A stretch of 52,440 nucleotides of DNA, taken from Streptomyces rubellomurinus (GTDB lineage Bacteria > Actinomycetota > Actinomycetes > Streptomycetales > Streptomycetaceae). This document shows positions 48,367-52,440 of the stretch, piece after piece. How positions within the stretch are numbered: position 1 is the stretch's first letter; each line of letters opens with the position of its first letter. The notes below the pieces were generated by a model that saw nothing but the letters and a program-made list of their open reading frames with translations, was not told the DNA's origin and did not search any database. The stretch spans positions 1-52,440 of the forward strand of contig NZ_JZKH01000054.1 in assembly GCF_000961885.1 (NCBI RefSeq), written 5' to 3'. Both the position numbers and the translations under genes were made by a program.

Positions 48367-49551
48367 ATGAAACGCAATCGCCGTATCAGCGCTGTCGCGG
48401 CCCTGACGCTCGCCGCCCTCGTCACCGGAACCGGCGCCGGGTTCGCCGCCACGACCACACCGCCGACCACGCAGTCGGCCTCGGCCGCGGCCACCGCGCC
48501 CACGCGGTCCTTCCAGGGCACGCTCCCCGCGCCGACCGGCCCCTACGCCGCCGGCGAGGACGTCATCCACCTCACCGACGCGAACCGCCCCGACCCGTGG
48601 GTGCCGTCGTCCGGCCCCCGCCGACTGACCGTCACGATGTTCTACCCGGCCGTCCCCGGGACCGGGACCCCGGCCCCGTACATGACCCTCGCCGAGGCAG
48701 CCGGACACATCGAGCGAGCGAAGGTACCGGCGAGCACCGGCATCACTCCGCAGAACCTTGCCGGCGTCACCACGCACGCCTTCGACGGCGCGCGGCCGCA
48801 GCGCGGCAAGCATCCGCTGGTGGTCCTCTCACCCGGGTTCGGGGACCCGCGCGTGGTGCTCACCTCGCTCGCGACCGAGCTGGCCAGTCACGGCTACGTC
48901 GTCGCGCTCGTCGGCCCGACCTACGAGGACAGCGGCGAAACGCTGGACAACGGCCGGACGCCGTCGTGCGCGATCTGCGACGACCCGAAGTTCGACATGG
49001 ACAGGGTCACCGCCAGCCGCGCGCTGGACGTGTCCTTCGTGATCGACCGGTTGACGCACGGCACCACCGCGTGGCCCCTGGCCCACCTCATCGACAAGCA
49101 CGAGATCGGCATGGCCGGACACTCCATCGGCGGAGCGTCGGCCGCCACCACGATGATCGCCGACCCGCGCGTACGGGCCGGAGTGAACATGGACGGCACC
49201 TTCCACCCGGCCCCGGCGCCCGGCCGGATCAACCGGCCGTTCCTCATGCTGGGCGCGGCCGAGAACAGCTCGCCCGGCAGTCACGACACCTCGTGGGGGA
49301 AGGCCTGGGCCGCCCTCGGCGGCTACAAGAGGTGGCTGACGGTCACCGGCGCCGACCACCCCAGCTTCACCGACGTGGACCTGCTCGAGGAGCAGGCCGG
49401 GTTCCCGACGCCGCCGCTCTCCCCGGCCCGCGGCGTGGTGATCACCCGCGAGTACGTGACGGCGTTCTTCGACCAGACGCTGAAGGGGATCCACAGCCCG
49501 CTGCTGGACGGCCCCTCGCCGGACCATCCGGAAGTGGTCTTCCAGCCCTAG
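48367..49551 (+). CDS. secreted alpha/beta-hydrolase, paralogue of the gene at 5997
   Basis: A 394-residue secreted hydrolase of the PAF-acetylhydrolase/lipase type. The signal peptide is residues 1-28 (KRNRR, VAALTLAALVTGTGAGFAA). Shared with the 5997 product: GPYAAGEDVIHLTDANRPDPW near the mature start, LVVLSPGFGDPR, nucleophile elbow GHSIGG, VNMDGT (Asp) and TGADHPSFTD (His). A difference is the added CAICDDPK loop with two cysteines. I start at ATG 48367; the longer upstream frame runs through promoter DNA. Likely an extracellular esterase; substrate unknown. Confidence 0.85.
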   Translation: MKRNRRISAVAALTLAALVTGTGAGFAATTTPPTTQSASAAATAPTRSFQGTLPAPTGPYAAGEDVIHLTDANRPDPWVPSSGPRRLTVTMFYPAVPGTGTPAPYMTLAEAAGHIERAKVPASTGITPQNLAGVTTHAFDGARPQRGKHPLVVLSPGFGDPRVVLTSLATELASHGYVVALVGPTYEDSGETLDNGRTPSCAICDDPKFDMDRVTASRALDVSFVIDRLTHGTTAWPLAHLIDKHEIGMAGHSIGGASAATTMIADPRVRAGVNMDGTFHPAPAPGRINRPFLMLGAAENSSPGSHDTSWGKAWAALGGYKRWLTVTGADHPSFTDVDLLEEQAGFPTPPLSPARGVVITREYVTAFFDQTLKGIHSPLLDGPSPDHPEVVFQP

Positions 49552-49594
49552 TCGTGGTGTTCGGGGCGGCTGCCCCGGACGGTTCCGGGGACGC

Positions 49595-49630
49595 GGGAGC
49601 CCCGTACGGTCGGGACCGTACGGGGCTCCC
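49595..49630. terminator. 17-bp palindromic terminator between convergent genes
   Basis: GGGAGCCCCGTACGGTC (49595-49611) and its exact complement (49614-49630) are separated by only two bases. It lies between the secreted hydrolase (+) and the ABC permease gene (-) and can serve both. Confidence 0.85.
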
Positions 49631-49647
49631 TCGCGGCGTCGCGGGTG

Positions 49648-52212
49648 CTACTCGCTCTTGATGCTCTCCAGGATGTCGAGCCTGGAGGCCCGGCGGGCCG
49701 GCCAGAGCGCGGCCAGCAGGCCGATCGCGGCCGCCGCGAGCAGGAAGCCGAGGGTCTGCACCGGCGGCACCACGGTGGTGAGGCCCTTGAAGGAGTCGCG
49801 GAGCGTCCGCAGGCCCGCCCAGGCGACCAGGATGCCGAGGCCGACCCCGACCAGACCGCCGAACAGCGCGATCAGCAGCGACTCCAGCCGGACCATCCGG
49901 CGGATGCCGAGCCGGTCCAGGCCGATCGCCCGCAGCATGCCGATCTCCCGGCGGCGCTCGAACACCGACATGGCCATGGTGTTCACCACGCCGAGCACCG
50001 CGATGACCACGGACATGCCGAGCAGCCCGTACATCATGTTCAGGAGCCCGGTGACCATCGAGCGGCTCTCCGCCTTGACGTCCGCGTCGCCCTTGACGGA
50101 GATCAGCGGGTTGCCGCCGGTCGCGTCGCGCAGGGCCTGCTTGAGCTCCGCGGTCGCGCCGCCGCTGCCCTTGACGAGGACCTTGTCCACCCCGCTGCCG
50201 GGCGTGGCGTGCGGGCCGGCCAGGGCGTCCGGGACGAGGACGTTGCCCAGCGCGCTGTTCTCGGCGAGGATGCCGCCGACGGTGAGTGAGCCCCTGGTGC
50301 CGTCCGGGTAGGTGACGGCCAGCGTCTGGCCGAGCCGGTAGCCGTCGTGCTCGACGGCGTACGGGCCGACCAGCAGCTTGCCCTGCTGGAGCGCGTCGGC
50401 CGCGCCCTCCTTGACGGTGAGCTTGTACACCCGGTCGATGGTCGCGCCGTCGACCGAGGTCAGCCACTCGTTGTCCTGGCCAGCGCCGGCCGTCTTGACC
50501 GGGACGCCGCGCACCACGCTGGTCGCGGTGACGCCCGGGGCCTTGGCGATCGCGGGGGCGAGCTCGGCGGAGAGCATCGAACCGTTGCTCATCGCGACCG
50601 TGTAGTCGGCCCTCAGGTCGCTCGCGTTCTCCTTGTCCAGGGCCTGGTTCACCGAGGCTCCGATCACCGTCAGCGAGGTGATCAGGGTGACGCCGATGGT
50701 CAGCGCCGAGGCCGTGGCGGCGGTGCGGCGCGGGTTGCGCACCGCGTTCTCCTTCGCCAGCTTGCCGGGCGTCCCGTACAGGGTGCGCAGCAGCGGGGCG
50801 ATCAGGGCGATCAGCGGCCGCGACAGCAGCGGGGTGAGGACGAACACGCCGATCAGCAGCGCGCCCGCGCCCAGGCCGACCAGCTTGACCTGCTTGCCGC
50901 CCACGCCGGCCGCCAGCGCGCCCGCGCCGGCCAGCGAGCACAGCAGGCCGATGGTGTTGCGGACCAGCAGGCTCTTCTGGGTGGCGGGCTGCTCGGCCGA
51001 GCTCATCGCCGCGACCGGGGCGATCCGGGAGGCCCGGCGGGCGGGCAGCCAGGCGGCCAGCACCGTCACCAGCACGCCGACCGCGATCGCGGTGACGACG
51101 GTGGCCGGGGCGACGATCAGCGGGCCGTCCGGCAGGTTGGCCTCCATCGGGCCGTTGAGCACCGCCTTCAGCCCGATGGCGATCCCGATGCCGGCCAGCA
51201 GGCCGGCGACCGACGCCGTCAGGCCGACCAGCAGCGCCTCGACCAGCACCGAGCGGGTGATCTGGCGGCGGGTGGCGCCGACCGCCCGCAGCAGGGCCAG
51301 CTCCCTGGTGCGCTGGGCGACCAGCATCGAGAAGGTGTTGGCGATGATGAAGATCCCGACGAACAGCGCGATGCCCGCGAAGCCCAGCAGGAAGGTGGTG
51401 AGGAACTTGGTGCCCTGCTCGATCATCCGCTCCTGCTCGGCGGCGAGCTCGCGGCCGGTCCTGGCCTCGATGCTGTCGCCCTGCGGGACGGCCTGCCGGA
51501 CGGCGGCGAGCAGTGCGGCGTCGTCGGTCCCCGGCTTCGCCTTGACGTCCAGCTCGGCGAACCGGCCCGGGCTCAGGTAGAGCCGCTGGGCGGTGGCGGT
51601 GTCGAAGGCGGCCAGCGAGCCGCCGGCCTGCACGCGCGGGTCGTTGGTGTGCAGGGTGCCGGTGAGCCGGAGCTCCATCACCGGACCGTTGACGGCCACC
51701 CGCACGGTGTCGCCGACCTTGAAGCCGCCCTTGTCGGCGGTCCGGGTGTCCAGCGCGATCTCGCCGGCGTTCTTCGGGCCGCGGCCCTCGACCAGCGGGT
51801 AGCGCGGGTCGGTGCCGTCCGCGCCCGGCACGTAGTTGGTGCCGGTGGTGGAGAAGCCGTTGCCGATCAGCGCGCCCTTGCGGTCGGCGATGCCGGCGAA
51901 GCCGCTGACCACGCCGCGCGCCTCGGCGGCGCCGGGCAGCGCGGCGACCTTCGTCCGGGTCTCCTCGGTGAGGTGCGGGCCGTCGTCGGCCCGGGCGCCG
52001 TGGTCGTAGCCGGGGCCGACCGCCCCGTTGTCGCTGACCGTGACGGCGATGTCGGTGTAGCTCTTGGAGTTCTGGGTCCTGAGGGCGTTGCCGAAGGTGT
52101 CGGAGAAGACGAGCGTGCCGGCCACGAAGGCGGTGCCGAGCATGACGGCGAGCGTCGTCATCAGCAGTCGGCCCTTGTGGGCCAGGACGTTGCGCAGTGC
52201 GGTGCGGAACAT
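49648..52212 (-). CDS. FtsX-type ABC transporter permease (MacB-like, duplicated)
   Basis: An 854-residue permease with two FtsX units. The N-terminal AHKGRLLMTTLAVMLGTAFVAGTLVF helix and a large extracytoplasmic MacB_PCD-like domain (about 45-250) precede the first FtsX core (GFAGIALFVGIFIIANTFSMLVAQRTRELALLRAVGATRRQI). A second periplasmic domain and core (VVIAVLGVVNTMAMSVFERRREIGMLRAIGLDRLGIRRMVRLE) follow. This is the typical streptomycete antimicrobial- or lipid-efflux ABC exporter. The partner ATPase gene lies 60 bases upstream, cut by the window edge. Confidence 0.93.
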   Translation of the reverse strand: MFRTALRNVLAHKGRLLMTTLAVMLGTAFVAGTLVFSDTFGNALRTQNSKSYTDIAVTVSDNGAVGPGYDHGARADDGPHLTEETRTKVAALPGAAEARGVVSGFAGIADRKGALIGNGFSTTGTNYVPGADGTDPRYPLVEGRGPKNAGEIALDTRTADKGGFKVGDTVRVAVNGPVMELRLTGTLHTNDPRVQAGGSLAAFDTATAQRLYLSPGRFAELDVKAKPGTDDAALLAAVRQAVPQGDSIEARTGRELAAEQERMIEQGTKFLTTFLLGFAGIALFVGIFIIANTFSMLVAQRTRELALLRAVGATRRQITRSVLVEALLVGLTASVAGLLAGIGIAIGLKAVLNGPMEANLPDGPLIVAPATVVTAIAVGVLVTVLAAWLPARRASRIAPVAAMSSAEQPATQKSLLVRNTIGLLCSLAGAGALAAGVGGKQVKLVGLGAGALLIGVFVLTPLLSRPLIALIAPLLRTLYGTPGKLAKENAVRNPRRTAATASALTIGVTLITSLTVIGASVNQALDKENASDLRADYTVAMSNGSMLSAELAPAIAKAPGVTATSVVRGVPVKTAGAGQDNEWLTSVDGATIDRVYKLTVKEGAADALQQGKLLVGPYAVEHDGYRLGQTLAVTYPDGTRGSLTVGGILAENSALGNVLVPDALAGPHATPGSGVDKVLVKGSGGATAELKQALRDATGGNPLISVKGDADVKAESRSMVTGLLNMMYGLLGMSVVIAVLGVVNTMAMSVFERRREIGMLRAIGLDRLGIRRMVRLESLLIALFGGLVGVGLGILVAWAGLRTLRDSFKGLTTVVPPVQTLGFLLAAAAIGLLAALWPARRASRLDILESIKSE

Positions 52213-52271
52213 GGGGGAGTGTCAGTCCTGGGGGGTAGTTCGGGAAGCTGCGGGCTGGCTTTCGAACGGGC

Positions 52272-52440
52272 TCAGCTGGTGCGGCCCTTGGCGTCGAAGC
52301 GGCGCATGCGGTCCAGGACGGTGTCGGCGGTGGGGTTGAGCAGTTCGTCGACGATGCGGCCGTCGGCGAGGAAGACGACGCGGTCGGCGTAGGAGGCGGC
52401 GACGGGGTCGTGGGTGACCATGACGACGGTCTGGCCGAGT
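52272..52440 (-). CDS. ABC transporter ATPase, C-terminal part only
   Basis: The last 55 or so residues of an ABC ATPase, read leftward to TGA 52272; the rest is beyond the window. The H-loop is VVMVTHDPVAASYADRV, then FLADGRIVD, as in MacB/LolD-type ATPases. It is the ATPase of the FtsX permease gene that follows, in the usual order of such exporters. Confidence 0.9.
   Translation of the reverse strand, partial: LGQTVVMVTHDPVAASYADRVVFLADGRIVDELLNPTADTVLDRMRRFDAKGRTS

Overview
The window reads as chromosomal DNA from a high-GC actinomycete of the Streptomyces/Kitasatospora type. Very high G+C, many GTG starts, stop/start overlaps (GTGA, ATGA), a helix-turn-helix/DUF397 cluster, maleylpyruvate-isomerase-fold and mycothiol-type proteins, a Tat-dependent DyP peroxidase, an IdeR/DmdR-type iron box and secreted actinomycete hydrolases all fit. 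One tRNA (initiator tRNA-Met) is present. No phage integrase, IS transposase or CRISPR array is visible.

Layout. 1-2300: a resolvase-like small gene pair faces a WhiJ-type XRE/DUF5753 regulator followed by three tandem DUF397 genes. 2294-4842: a tiny membrane protein gene, then a phosphotransferase/acyl-CoA dehydrogenase operon. 4959-7500: a beta-propeller lectin-like protein, a secreted lipase-like hydrolase, and tRNA-fMet with a strong terminator. 7544-10095: a beta-lactamase-fold serine hydrolase and two membrane proteins. 10198-11456: a hydrolase/MarR operon behind a CRP-like site and nested palindromes. 11591-13278: a truncated HxlR regulator and a truncated NmrA-type reductase meeting head to head at what looks like a deletion scar, then an unusual muramidase-like gene. 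13372-17845: an ADP-ribosylglycohydrolase, a translationally coupled quinone-oxidoreductase/SDR/SDR operon and its divergent TetR gene. 17857-21651: LysE exporter, maleylpyruvate-isomerase-fold protein, small Cys/His-rich protein, GH25 lysozyme, GNAT acetyltransferase. 21907-25913: a cellulose-synthase-like GT2 and an OafA-SGNH acyltransferase, a likely O-acylated exopolysaccharide module. 26305-36533: a LAL (MalT-type) regulator, an unrecognised 666-residue protein and a 1781-residue subtilase. 36582-43564: a run of mostly small or secreted/lipoprotein genes ending in an M15-like lipoprotein and an M4 metalloprotease. 43720-48242: an ABC ATPase and an iron-boxed efeO-efeB-efeU iron uptake operon. 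48367-52440: a second lipase-like hydrolase and an FtsX-type ABC exporter, cut by the window edge.

Two links join distant parts. A 16-bp operator-like palindrome upstream of the phosphotransferase/ACAD operon (2515-2530) recurs with one change, in inverted orientation, beside the TetR gene and its divergent SDR operon (17112-17127), so the two operons about 14.6 kb apart look like one small lipid/acyl-CoA regulon. The secreted hydrolases at 5997 and 48367 are paralogues.

The best candidate for an undescribed system is 26305-36533. A STAND-type LAL regulator precedes two signal-peptide-less genes whose products share a module of roughly 150 residues, one being a giant KP-43-like subtilase with an intact D/H/S triad. 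All functional statements come from motif reading; no database search was possible.
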